A stretch of DNA of 12,837 bases from NCBI GenBank assembly GCA_003476595.1, contig DMTU01000287.1, positions 1 to 12,837 of the forward strand. Reading direction: 5' to 3'. The notes under the pieces are model-generated. The model was not told the origin of the DNA, made no database searches, and saw only the letters and a list, made by a program, of their open reading frames with translations. Position numbers and translations under genes: made by a program. Origin of the DNA: Acidimicrobiaceae bacterium (GTDB lineage: Bacteria; Actinomycetota; Acidimicrobiia; Acidimicrobiales; Salinilacustritrichaceae). This document shows positions 6,042 to 12,837 of the stretch, one piece after another (position 1 is the first letter of the stretch; the number at the start of each line of letters is the position of its first letter).

Positions 6042-6712
6042 GTCGCCGGCCCACTCTCGTCGCCGGCGTCGCCGGCGTCGCCGTGCTCGTCGTCGGATTC
6101 GTCGCTGGCGCCCTCGTCATGGATAGCCGGCAAGAAGGCGACGTACGTCCCTCGTCCGGGACGGCAACCTCGAACACCGCCGATGCGTCGCCGGACATGG
6201 CGGCCGACGAAGGTGGCGACTCGATCGAGAAGACTGCTGAGGAGGCAGCGATCGAGTACGCCACCGCATCGCAGCAGTGGCTCTACCTGACCGACGAGGA
6301 GATCGAAGCCGAGGTCCGGCGCATCGCCGCACCGAGCAGCGCCGACCGGCTCGTCGAGGAGACCATCGGCGAACTGGGCCTCGCACGCGATGGCTTGATG
6401 CAGTCCGCAGGCCGGGTCTGGTGGTTCGTCCGGCCCCTGGCCGTCAAGACCGTCTCGGTCTCGGAGACCCGGGCAGAGGTCTCGGTCTGGGTGGTCACTG
6501 TCCTGTCTGCTGCCGATGTTGCGGTGCCGCAGGCCGACTGGGCGACACTCGATCTGGTCCTTGTCAGGGATGGCGATGGCTGGTCGCTCGAGTCGATCGA
6601 TGACGAGGTCGGCCCGACGCCGATCAGCGGTGTTCGCGACGACCCGTGGGAGCCGGAGCCCTTCGACGACGCACTGGACGGCTTCGTCCGCATCGGGAGC
6701 GAGCCGGCGTGA
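6038..6712 (+). CDS. VirB8-like single-pass secretion-system protein
   Basis: A 224-residue protein with one N-terminal membrane helix (about 7-27), a Ser/Thr/Asp-rich linker (30-62) and a mixed alpha/beta domain (about 62-190). The domain opens with an AAIEYATASQQWLYL helix and ends in beta strands around WATLDLVLVRDGDGWSLESI (168-187), as in NTF2-like VirB8/TcpC-type periplasmic domains. An acidic tail with DDPWEPEPFDDALDGF follows. Sequence similarity to known VirB8 is too low to see by eye; the call rests on topology, domain pattern and position between the VirB2-like and VirB6-like genes. Its GTG start lies in a GTGA overlap with the previous gene, so translation is probably coupled. Confidence 0.7.
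   Translation: MSRRPTLVAGVAGVAVLVVGFVAGALVMDSRQEGDVRPSSGTATSNTADASPDMAADEGGDSIEKTAEEAAIEYATASQQWLYLTDEEIEAEVRRIAAPSSADRLVEETIGELGLARDGLMQSAGRVWWFVRPLAVKTVSVSETRAEVSVWVVTVLSAADVAVPQADWATLDLVLVRDGDGWSLESIDDEVGPTPISGVRDDPWEPEPFDDALDGFVRIGSEPA
6059..6082 (+). repeat. Short 9-bp tandem repeat inside the VirB8-like gene
   Basis: GTCGCCGGC occurs twice in tandem followed by GTCGCC. It encodes VAG-VAG-VA in the membrane helix, so the repeat keeps the reading frame and simply reflects a Gly/Ala/Val-rich helix. Confidence 0.5.
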
Positions 6713-8013
6713 CCTCCCTCCCGCTGGTCCTTGCCGGCTTTCCGAACCCGATCGGCTGGACCGTCGACAAGGTCAAGGGCTTCGTCGGGGACGCGGCCTC
6801 CGAGGGGTTCGAGGCGGTCATCGGCGGCCTGACCGCGTGGGTGATCGATGCAGTCGTATGGGTGGTGGGAGGGGTCTTCAACTTCTTCGTCGACTCGACC
6901 GACCCGAACGTGCAGGCCGACTGGTTCATAACGGGCGACGGTCCCTACGCCACCACTGCAGCGATCGGGGCCACCCTGCTCGTCGGCTTCACCCTGGTCG
7001 GCATCACCCAGGGCGCCATCGCCGGCGACGTCGGCGGGATGCTCCGCCGCATGGCCCTCGACCTTCCCTTCGCCGTGTTGGGCATGGTCGGCCTCGTCAC
7101 CATCACCCAGACCCTCATCCGCCTCACCGACGCTCTCTCCGGCGGGGTGCTCGACAACTTCACCGACGACGTCAACGACTTCACCACCGTCATCACCTCG
7201 CTGTCCGCCCTCTCGGGCGGGACCGCGACGGCGTTCGTCATCTTCGTGCTCGGCCTGGTCACGGTCATCGCCGGGATCATCGTCGTCGCCGAGCTCGTCG
7301 TGCGGGCCGCGCTGATCTACATCGTCGTCGCGCTCGCCCCGCTGGTGTTCGCCGCGCAGCTCTGGCCGGCACTGCGAGGCGTGGGCCGCAAGCTGCTCGA
7401 GATCCTGGTCGCACTGATCGTGTCCAAGCTCGTCATCGCTGTGGCGCTCGCCGTGTCGGCGGCGGCGATGGTGGGCAGCGGGTCAGGCGGCGAGGTCACG
7501 GCGTTGCCGCCACCGGAGATCGTTGCCGAGGACCCTGGTGGCTCGGTCACCCAGGCCTTCGGCATCCTCCTCGCCGCCATGGCGGCCTTCGGGGTTTCGG
7601 CCTTCTCGCCGCTGCTCATCACCAAGCTCATGCCGATCACTGAAGCCGCGGTCGTGGCAGCGGGGATCAAGGGCGCCCCGGTGCGGACGGCTCAGCAGGC
7701 TCTGTCGGTCGGCTCCTATGCGCGCATCGCACGCGGATCAGCCGGTGGGGGAGCGACTCCCGCCCAGTCGGCCATGACGGCGGCGAGCGGATCAGGCGCG
7801 GTCGCATCCGGCACGCCGGTCGGAGCCGGTGCAGGCCCGGGCGCTGCCGTCGCCGTTGCTGGTACCGCCGCCGCAAGTGCCGCGGCGAAGGGGATCGGTG
7901 CCGGTACCAACGTTGCGACCGGAACGGCAGAGCAGCCACGAGCGAAGGAAACGCCATCCGGCCCAGAACCCCGGAAGCCGCCCCACGCCAGCGGAGGCGA
8001 CGATGGCCGCTGA
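6709..8013 (+). CDS. VirB6/TrbL-like polytopic membrane protein
   Basis: A 434-residue membrane protein expected to form part of the inner-membrane channel of the secretion system. Hydrophobic helices can be placed at about 38-60, 80-103, 118-138, 172-197, 198-217, 232-254 and 282-305. The RAALIYIVVALAPLVFAA segment (199-216) is typical of TrbL/VirB6 proteins. The last 100 residues (about 335-434) are low-complexity Gly/Ala/Ser-rich and end in a charged Pro/Lys stretch, as is common in actinobacterial TrbL-like proteins. The GTG start overlaps the previous stop by 4 bp and has GGGAG 9 nt upstream; a longer frame reaching 6646 would overlap the VirB8-like gene and has a shadow-like Arg-rich N-terminus. 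The stop lies 11 bp inside the next gene. Confidence 0.85.
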   Translation: MTSLPLVLAGFPNPIGWTVDKVKGFVGDAASEGFEAVIGGLTAWVIDAVVWVVGGVFNFFVDSTDPNVQADWFITGDGPYATTAAIGATLLVGFTLVGITQGAIAGDVGGMLRRMALDLPFAVLGMVGLVTITQTLIRLTDALSGGVLDNFTDDVNDFTTVITSLSALSGGTATAFVIFVLGLVTVIAGIIVVAELVVRAALIYIVVALAPLVFAAQLWPALRGVGRKLLEILVALIVSKLVIAVALAVSAAAMVGSGSGGEVTALPPPEIVAEDPGGSVTQAFGILLAAMAAFGVSAFSPLLITKLMPITEAAVVAAGIKGAPVRTAQQALSVGSYARIARGSAGGGATPAQSAMTAASGSGAVASGTPVGAGAGPGAAVAVAGTAAASAAAKGIGAGTNVATGTAEQPRAKETPSGPEPRKPPHASGGDDGR

Positions 8014-9505
8014 ACGACCCGACCGGACGTACCGGTTCGACCCGGTCGACGCCTCAGGGATCTTCCTCGGCCTTGGCGCGGTGCAGTGCGCTCTGCTCGG
8101 TGCCGGACTCCTCGCCGGAGTCGGAGCCATCACCGCCGGGCTCCCGGTCCTCGTCGCCGCTGTGCCCGTCGTCGGCGGCGCCGTCGCATCCTTCGCCCGG
8201 ATCGGCGGGTACGCCGCCTGGGAGTGGCTCCCCCTCGGAGCAAGCTGGCTCGGCGTCATCGTCGGACGGCGTCGAAGGTGGTATCCACGACTGCCACTCG
8301 TCACCGCCGAGGTCGACGACCATCCACCGCCGATGCCGCCGTGCCTCGCCGGTCTCACGATCATCGACCTGCCCTGGAGGGGTCGAATGACGCTGGGCGC
8401 AGTGCACGACGGCGACCGGCACACCCTCACCGCCGCCGTGCGAGTGACGGGCCCGCAGTTCGTCGTCGAGCCCCGGTCCGAGCAGGAACGACTCCTGGCG
8501 GGGTGGGGCGACCTGTTGAACCAGTACGCCGTCGAGGGCGGGGCAATCACTCACCTCGCATGGACCGACCTCGCCTCACCGTCCGGGCTCGAGGACCACC
8601 TCGCATGGCTGCCCGACCGTCCAGCCGCCGACGACGGCGAACCAGCGCTGCGCGACGCCTACGACGACCTCATCGCCGACGCCTCGGCCACCGCCGCCAA
8701 CCACGAAACCCTCCTCACGATCACCGCCGCCCGCGACCGGCTCGGCCGCCATCAGCGGGCACGGACCGAAGACCCCCAAGCGGTACTCGGGCGCGCGCTC
8801 GTGTCCGCCACCGAAGCGCTCCTGCGCGGCATCCGCTCCGCCGGCCTCACCGCCGGAGACCCCCTCACCGCCACCGAGATGCAGAGAGCCCTGCGACGTC
8901 GCATCGACCCCCTCGCCACCCGACCCCGTGCCGCCCCAACGGGACGGCTCGTCGAACGCCTCGGCCTCGTCACCCATCGCAGCTCCGGCCCCGCCGCACT
9001 CGAGCTCGAATGGCGCCAGCTCCACCTCGACGCCGCCTACCACCGCACTTACCACGTCGCCTCCTGGCCCCGGCTCGCCGTCCCACCCTCCTGGCTCGAA
9101 CCGTTCCTGTCCGCCGGCGGCATCACCCGCACCATGACGGTCGTCCTCACCCCGGTGCCCGCCCACCAGTCCCGCCGCCAGATCGAGCGCGACCTCGTCA
9201 AGCTCGAATCCGACGCTGCCACCAAGGAACAGCAGGGACGACGCATCGACGCACGCCACCGGCGAGCCACCCAGTCGCTCCTCGACCGGGAAGAGGAACT
9301 CGTCGCCGGCTATTCCGAGATCGGCTACGCCGGCCTCGTCACCGTCACCGCCGCCAACCCCGACGAGCTCGAAGACCACGCCGAGATCATCGAACAGCTC
9401 GCCCGCGAATCCGGCATGGAACTCCGCTGCCTCGACGGCAGACAAGACCTCGGCTGGGCCGTTGCCCTGCCACTCGGCCTCGCGCCCCGAACCCTCCTCT
9501 CCTGA
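8003..9505 (+). CDS. SCO6880-family protein; PrgI/VirB3-like plus VirB4 N-terminal half
   Basis: A 500-residue inner-membrane protein. Two hydrophobic segments (about 18-39 and 44-66) near the N-terminus, followed by a basic GRRRRWYPRLP stretch, resemble PrgI/VirB3-type anchors. The rest is soluble and matches the N-terminal domain of VirB4 ATPases, including the helix with ERDLVKLESD, the EELVAGYSEIGYAGLVTVTA strand (about 434-453) and a closing LDGRQDLGWAVALPLG (480-495). No Walker motifs are present, and the chain stops just where the ATPase domain of a full VirB4 would begin; that domain is the next gene, 15 bp on. The ATG at 8003 has GGAGG 5 nt upstream. The long N-terminal extension of the open frame (from 7829) is shadow of the VirB6-like tail. 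Confidence 0.82.
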   Translation: MAAERPDRTYRFDPVDASGIFLGLGAVQCALLGAGLLAGVGAITAGLPVLVAAVPVVGGAVASFARIGGYAAWEWLPLGASWLGVIVGRRRRWYPRLPLVTAEVDDHPPPMPPCLAGLTIIDLPWRGRMTLGAVHDGDRHTLTAAVRVTGPQFVVEPRSEQERLLAGWGDLLNQYAVEGGAITHLAWTDLASPSGLEDHLAWLPDRPAADDGEPALRDAYDDLIADASATAANHETLLTITAARDRLGRHQRARTEDPQAVLGRALVSATEALLRGIRSAGLTAGDPLTATEMQRALRRRIDPLATRPRAAPTGRLVERLGLVTHRSSGPAALELEWRQLHLDAAYHRTYHVASWPRLAVPPSWLEPFLSAGGITRTMTVVLTPVPAHQSRRQIERDLVKLESDAATKEQQGRRIDARHRRATQSLLDREEELVAGYSEIGYAGLVTVTAANPDELEDHAEIIEQLARESGMELRCLDGRQDLGWAVALPLGLAPRTLLS

Positions 9506-9520
9506 ACAAGAGGAACGCCC

Positions 9521-10822
9521 ATGCGGCCACCACTCCGGCTGCGACTGCACCGCGGCACCACCGCGCACGTCGCCAGCCTCTACCCCTTCTCCGTCCAGGG
9601 AACCCTCGGCTACCGAGGCCCATACATCGGCGTCGACTTACTCGCCGGCGGCGCCGAGTTCTGCTGGGACCCCTTCGAGTCCTACGCCGCAGGAGCCGTC
9701 ACCAACCCCAACTGCTGGATCCTCGGCGAGCCCGGCAACGGCAAGTCCGCCCTCGTCAAGTCGCTGCTCTGGCGCATGGCCGCCGTCTACGGCACCGGGA
9801 CCGGCGGCCGATGGATCGCCATCGCCGACCCCAAAGGCGAGTACGCCCCGCTCGCCGAACTCCTCGGGCTACACGTCGTCCGCCTCGAACCCGGAGGCAC
9901 CACACGCGTCAACCCTCTCGCCGACGGGCCCGGCGCCGACGACGAACCCGACGACCGCCGCACCCTGCGCTGTGCCGAGATGGTCACCGCACTCGTCGCC
10001 ACGGTGCTCGACCGTCCCCTCACCCAACTCGAGGATGCGGCCATCTACGCCACCGTCGAGCACCTCGGCCGGACACCCGCAACCCCGACGCTCACCGACC
10101 TCGCCGCGCTGCTCACCGACCCGCCCGCCGAGGTCATCCGCACCCTGCGACGCCCCACCGCCGAGGTCCTGCCCGAGCTCACCGCCCTCACCTACGCCGT
10201 CGACAAGCTCCTGTCCCGATCGCTGCGCGGCATGTTCGATGGTCCATCCACCGTTCCGCCGCGGTGGAACGGGCCGGGCATCGTCCTCGACCTGTCGGCG
10301 ATCCCCATCGACTCCGACGCCCTCCCGCTCGTCATGGTCGCCGCCGCCGGTTGGCTCTCGCAGCTCATGGTCGGACCCGGACCTCGCCGCATCCAGGTCC
10401 TCGACGAAGCCTGGGCACTGCTCGGCAACCGCCACACCGCCCGGTACCTCCAGAGCTGCTTCAAGCTCGGCCGCACCTACGGCGTCGCCAACATCTGTAT
10501 CGCCCACCGCCCCTCCGACCTCGGTGCCCAGGCCGACGACGGAACCTCCACCGCCAAGATCGCCGGCGGCCTCCTCGCCGACGCCGCCACCAAGATCCTG
10601 CTCCGCCAAGCACCCGACCAGCTCGAGAGCGCCACCACGAGATTCGGCCTGACCGATCCCGAACGCCAGATCGTCGGACAGCTCACCAGAGGGCGTGCGC
10701 TGTGGAAGGTCGCGGGCCGAACGGCCGTCGTCCACCACATGCTCGGCCGGGCCGACGCCGCGCTCTGCGACACCGACGCCCGGATGGCAGGCAACACCGC
10801 TCCACAACCCGTGGCGGCCTAG
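9521..10822 (+). CDS. VirB4-like secretion ATPase (C-terminal ATPase domain as separate protein)
   Basis: A 433-residue cytoplasmic ATPase expected to energise substrate transfer or channel assembly. It opens with TTAHVASLYPF (13-23), the segment that in full-length VirB4 links the N-terminal domain to the motor. Walker A is GEPGNGKS (69-76, K75), followed by IADPKGEY (101-108). Walker B is IQVLDEAW with D295 and E296, and a later CIAHRPSDL (326-334) is the sensor-like segment. All nucleotide-binding motifs are intact. The chain lacks the usual VirB4 N-terminal half, which is supplied by the preceding gene. AGAGGAA lies 5 nt before the ATG. Only 2 nt separate its stop from the primase-like gene, so all six genes probably form one transcript. 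Confidence 0.9.
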   Translation: MRPPLRLRLHRGTTAHVASLYPFSVQGTLGYRGPYIGVDLLAGGAEFCWDPFESYAAGAVTNPNCWILGEPGNGKSALVKSLLWRMAAVYGTGTGGRWIAIADPKGEYAPLAELLGLHVVRLEPGGTTRVNPLADGPGADDEPDDRRTLRCAEMVTALVATVLDRPLTQLEDAAIYATVEHLGRTPATPTLTDLAALLTDPPAEVIRTLRRPTAEVLPELTALTYAVDKLLSRSLRGMFDGPSTVPPRWNGPGIVLDLSAIPIDSDALPLVMVAAAGWLSQLMVGPGPRRIQVLDEAWALLGNRHTARYLQSCFKLGRTYGVANICIAHRPSDLGAQADDGTSTAKIAGGLLADAATKILLRQAPDQLESATTRFGLTDPERQIVGQLTRGRALWKVAGRTAVVHHMLGRADAALCDTDARMAGNTAPQPVAA

Positions 10823-10824
10823 TC

Positions 10825-11256
10825 ATGTACGACCGGGACCGGATCCTCGACTCTGTCGACCTGGCGTCGCTCGCCGACGAGGTGCTGGGCGAGCACCACG
10901 GCTCGGACCGCTCGCCGACCTGGCCGTGTCCGAACCCGAACCACGCCCAGACCGGCAGCACCCCACCAGTCACCATCTTCCGGTCCAACACCGGCGACGA
11001 GCGCTGGCACTGCCACGGCTGTGGCGCGGGTGGTACCGCTATCGACCTCGTCATGACCACCCAGAACGTCGACGTCCGAGAAGCACTCGAGGCACTCGCC
11101 GCACGGAGCGGCATCTCGGAGGAGGACCGCCCACTCCGGCGGACCCGACGCTGCACGCCGCGCCACGTGCCATCTGACGGAGTGACCGATCCCGACGGCC
11201 TGGCCAGCTACGTCGACGCCTGCGCTAAACCTGGATCCACCGACTTGATGGTCTGA
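10825..11256 (+). CDS. DNA primase-like protein with CHC2 zinc finger, truncated by IS1380 insertion
   Basis: The first 135 or so codons of a primase-like protein. A CHC2-type zinc finger is visible: C35 and H40 in CPNPNH, C63 and C66 in CHGCG, followed by the usual GTAIDLVM helix (70-77) and EALEALAARSG (87-97). In intact proteins this domain recognises template DNA and is followed by catalytic domains; none is present here. From about codon 136 the frame enters the left end of the insertion sequence and stops after eight IS-encoded residues, giving a chimeric 143-residue product. The rest of the gene should lie beyond the right end of the IS, outside the window. Primases near conjugation genes prime complementary-strand synthesis in the recipient; that role is inference here. 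Probably non-functional as it stands. Confidence 0.82.
   Translation: MYDRDRILDSVDLASLADEVLGEHHGSDRSPTWPCPNPNHAQTGSTPPVTIFRSNTGDERWHCHGCGAGGTAIDLVMTTQNVDVREALEALAARSGISEEDRPLRRTRRCTPRHVPSDGVTDPDGLASYVDACAKPGSTDLMV
11230..11244 (+). repeat. Left terminal inverted repeat of the IS
   Basis: CCTGGATCCACCGAC, a perfect reverse complement of 12821-12835. Beyond 15 bp similarity is patchy. It contains the 8-bp palindrome TGGATCCA. Confidence 0.9.
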
Positions 11257-11386
11257 TCGCCGGGTCGGGGAGGGTCAGGCGCGGCAGTGGGAGCGTGTCG
11301 GGGCGCGCCGGGTGAGGGTTCTGGTCGGCGGTCGGTTGTGGGCGCGCTGGGTGCTTCTGCGGTGCTGCCAGTCCGCTGGCCGGTGC

Positions 11387-12715
11387 TCAGACCGGGACGG
11401 CGGGAACGGCGCGCAGGGCGTCGAGGGCGCGGGTGAAGCTGTGCCGCCACGGCCAGTTCCTGGGCATCCGGAGGGTGGGTGTTCCCGACAGGTTCACGAG
11501 CCGGCCGGGCAGGTCGATGAGCTGGCGTCGGATGGTGCGGGTGACGACGAGCTCGTCGGGGCGCATGCCGCCGAGCCGGACGGTCCAGCGCAACAGGTTG
11601 TGGGCCAACACGGCGCATGCGAGCCAGGCGGCGTTGGCGAAGAACACTCCGGAGGGGCAGTGCTCCATGCCGGCGCCTTCTTTGAGGTCGCGGATGTTCA
11701 ACTCGACCACGGCATGAGCCCGATGGTGCCGGTCGACCTCCACGGCAGTGCCGTCGAGGTTGGTGACGAAGGCGTGGTGGCGCCAGTCCGGCCACAGCCG
11801 CTGCTGGGACTTCTCGGTCAACCGAGTCCGCCGCACGACGAGTCGAACCGATCGCTTCTTGCGTCCGGCTCCGGTGGTGTAGGTGGTGTCGGCGACCTGA
11901 GCTGTGCCGCCGTCGGGGTAGACGATGTCGACCCACGCTTCGTCGTCGATGGCCTCGATCGCTGTGCGCATGCTGGGGTTGATGCGCACGGTGACCGACC
12001 AGGACAGGCCAAGGCGGGTGAGGGTGTCGGTGAGTTTCCAGGCGAAGAACCCGGCATCAGCGCGCACGGTGATCGGCCCGGTGGCGCCGGCTCGTCGGAC
12101 GCGGGCGATGAGCTCCTCGACGAAGCGGTTGTGGCCGCGCTGGGAGGAGCCCTTGCGCATCCGGGCATGCAGCACCTCGCCGCTCGAGGCGAGGGTGGCG
12201 AGCAGCGGGTGGTAGCCGAGGACCTTGGTGTATCCGTACGCGGCGCCGGCCTTGGCCTTGCCGTAGACCCGACAGATCGTGGAGTCCAAGTCGATGATCA
12301 CCGGCTCCCCGTCGCCCGGGCCCGCGCCGGCCGCCCACGCCCGGGCTGTCGCGGTGGCGATCACCTTGTCGAGCTGGCGGATGTGGCCGAAGGTGAAAGA
12401 ACGAAGGAACGTGCCGAGCGTGGATGGTGCCATCACACGGAACGGCAGCACCTTCTGGGTGTCGCCGGACCGGAGCAGGTCGGCGTGGTCGATGTGGGTG
12501 CCCCCGGCCAGCAGCATGGCCACGAGTGTGAGGACCTTGCGTCCCGGCAGCGCCCCACCGACCCGGCCGCGAAGCTTGACGGTGGTGTTGATCAGCGACT
12601 CCAACCGGAGCCGGGTGATCAGCGTCGCGACCAGCAACAGCCCGGGTGCGGCGACCGCGTTGTCGTCATCGAAGACCACCGCGATCCGGTCGATGTCATG
12701 GATTACCGTGCTCAC
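11387..12715 (-). CDS. IS1380-family DDE transposase
   Basis: A 442-residue transposase of normal length for IS1380 (DDE group 1). The catalytic triad can be placed at D144 in IIDLDST (140-146), D220 in VRADAGFF (217-224) and E338 in VVELNIRDLK (336-345), where the E-x6-K spacing to K345 is as expected for IS4/IS1380-like enzymes. The frame is uninterrupted and all three acidic residues are present, so the element may still be able to move. The GTG start at 12713-12715 has GGGAGG (12724-12729) 8 nt upstream. Confidence 0.93.
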   Translation of the reverse strand: MSTVIHDIDRIAVVFDDDNAVAAPGLLLVATLITRLRLESLINTTVKLRGRVGGALPGRKVLTLVAMLLAGGTHIDHADLLRSGDTQKVLPFRVMAPSTLGTFLRSFTFGHIRQLDKVIATATARAWAAGAGPGDGEPVIIDLDSTICRVYGKAKAGAAYGYTKVLGYHPLLATLASSGEVLHARMRKGSSQRGHNRFVEELIARVRRAGATGPITVRADAGFFAWKLTDTLTRLGLSWSVTVRINPSMRTAIEAIDDEAWVDIVYPDGGTAQVADTTYTTGAGRKKRSVRLVVRRTRLTEKSQQRLWPDWRHHAFVTNLDGTAVEVDRHHRAHAVVELNIRDLKEGAGMEHCPSGVFFANAAWLACAVLAHNLLRWTVRLGGMRPDELVVTRTIRRQLIDLPGRLVNLSGTPTLRMPRNWPWRHSFTRALDALRAVPAVPV

Positions 12716-12786
12716 AGGAAGTGCCTCCCGCTTTGGGTTGATGCTCGACTTCAGACATCGGCATCGTCCCAGGTCAGGGAGGCGTT

Positions 12787-12802
12787 TCCGCGGATACGCG
12801 GA
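12787..12802. repeat. Subterminal inverted repeat near the IS right end
   Basis: TCCGCG and CGCGGA form a perfect 6-bp stem around GATA, between the right terminal repeat and the transposase start. Hairpins at this place in insertion sequences can limit transposase expression from outside transcription, or it may be a binding site for transposase. No test is possible from sequence alone. Confidence 0.35.
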
Positions 12803-12820
12803 CTCTCAATCAGCTATCCG

Positions 12821-12835
12821 GTCGGTGGATCCAGG
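12821..12835 (-). repeat. Right terminal inverted repeat of the IS
   Basis: GTCGGTGGATCCAGG, perfect reverse complement of 11230-11244. The window ends two bases later (CT). Confidence 0.9.
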
Positions 12836-12837
12836 CT

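Larger units (their letters stand above)
11230..12835 (-). mobile_element. IS1380-family insertion sequence, complete
   Basis: About 1606 bp bounded by perfect 15-bp inverted repeats starting CCTGG, with one full-length transposase read from right to left. It lies inside the primase-like gene. IS1380 elements usually make 4-bp target duplications. Left flank is CTAAA; only CT is visible on the right, so the duplication cannot be confirmed. If the left boundary is one base further out (11229), CTAA would be a candidate. The 142 bp between the transposase stop and the left repeat hold no gene. Confidence 0.88.

Noticed and set aside
8086..11256. A 1056-codon plus-strand open frame crossing three secretion genes
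   Set aside because: It is extremely Arg/Pro/His-rich, overlaps well-supported genes in another frame, and only its last 144 codons (the primase-like gene) look like a protein. Long shadow frames are normal at this GC content.
11208..11936. A 242-codon minus-strand frame overlapping the transposase tail
   Set aside because: Arg/His/Pro-rich shadow of the transposase in another frame; crosses the IS left boundary.

Overview
The window is GC-rich throughout, uses GTG as well as ATG starts, has AGGAGG-type ribosome binding sites and carries gene families typical of actinobacteria. A high-GC actinobacterium is the best guess; an Acidimicrobiia-like lineage is possible but unproven. No rRNA, tRNA or CRISPR array was seen.

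Left part (1-1216, minus strand): a two-gene metal-efflux operon. An ArsR/SmtB repressor with the cysteine layout of mycobacterial CmtR overlaps the start of a P1B-type metal ATPase by 8 bp. The ATPase resembles CtpG, has an APC metal-site motif, and runs off the left edge. Divergent from it (1426-2565, plus) is a secreted protein with four LysM repeats and an M23 peptidase domain.

Middle part (2735-5631, minus strand): a secreted caspase-like (C14) protein, possibly preceded by a tiny cysteine-rich ORF that overlaps its start. After a 462-bp gap without a convincing gene comes an exported enzyme that fuses a lytic transglycosylase to an M23 peptidase, the kind of wall-opening enzyme expected beside a conjugation machine.

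Right part (5748-11256, plus strand): a tight, partly overlapping operon for an actinobacterial type IV secretion/conjugation apparatus. In order it encodes a small two-helix membrane protein (DUF6112/VirB2-like), a VirB8-like protein, a VirB6/TrbL-like polytopic protein, an SCO6880-type protein that looks like a PrgI-VirB4 N-terminal half, a separate VirB4 C-terminal ATPase, and the CHC2 zinc-finger start of a DNA primase-like protein. The transglycosylase/M23 gene is divergent from this operon and probably opens the wall for it. No relaxase, coupling protein or integrase is visible, so any mobile element extends past the window.

The primase-like gene is cut at about codon 135 by a complete IS1380-family insertion sequence (about 11230-12835) with 15-bp perfect terminal inverted repeats and one intact DDE transposase. 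The window stops two bases past its right end.
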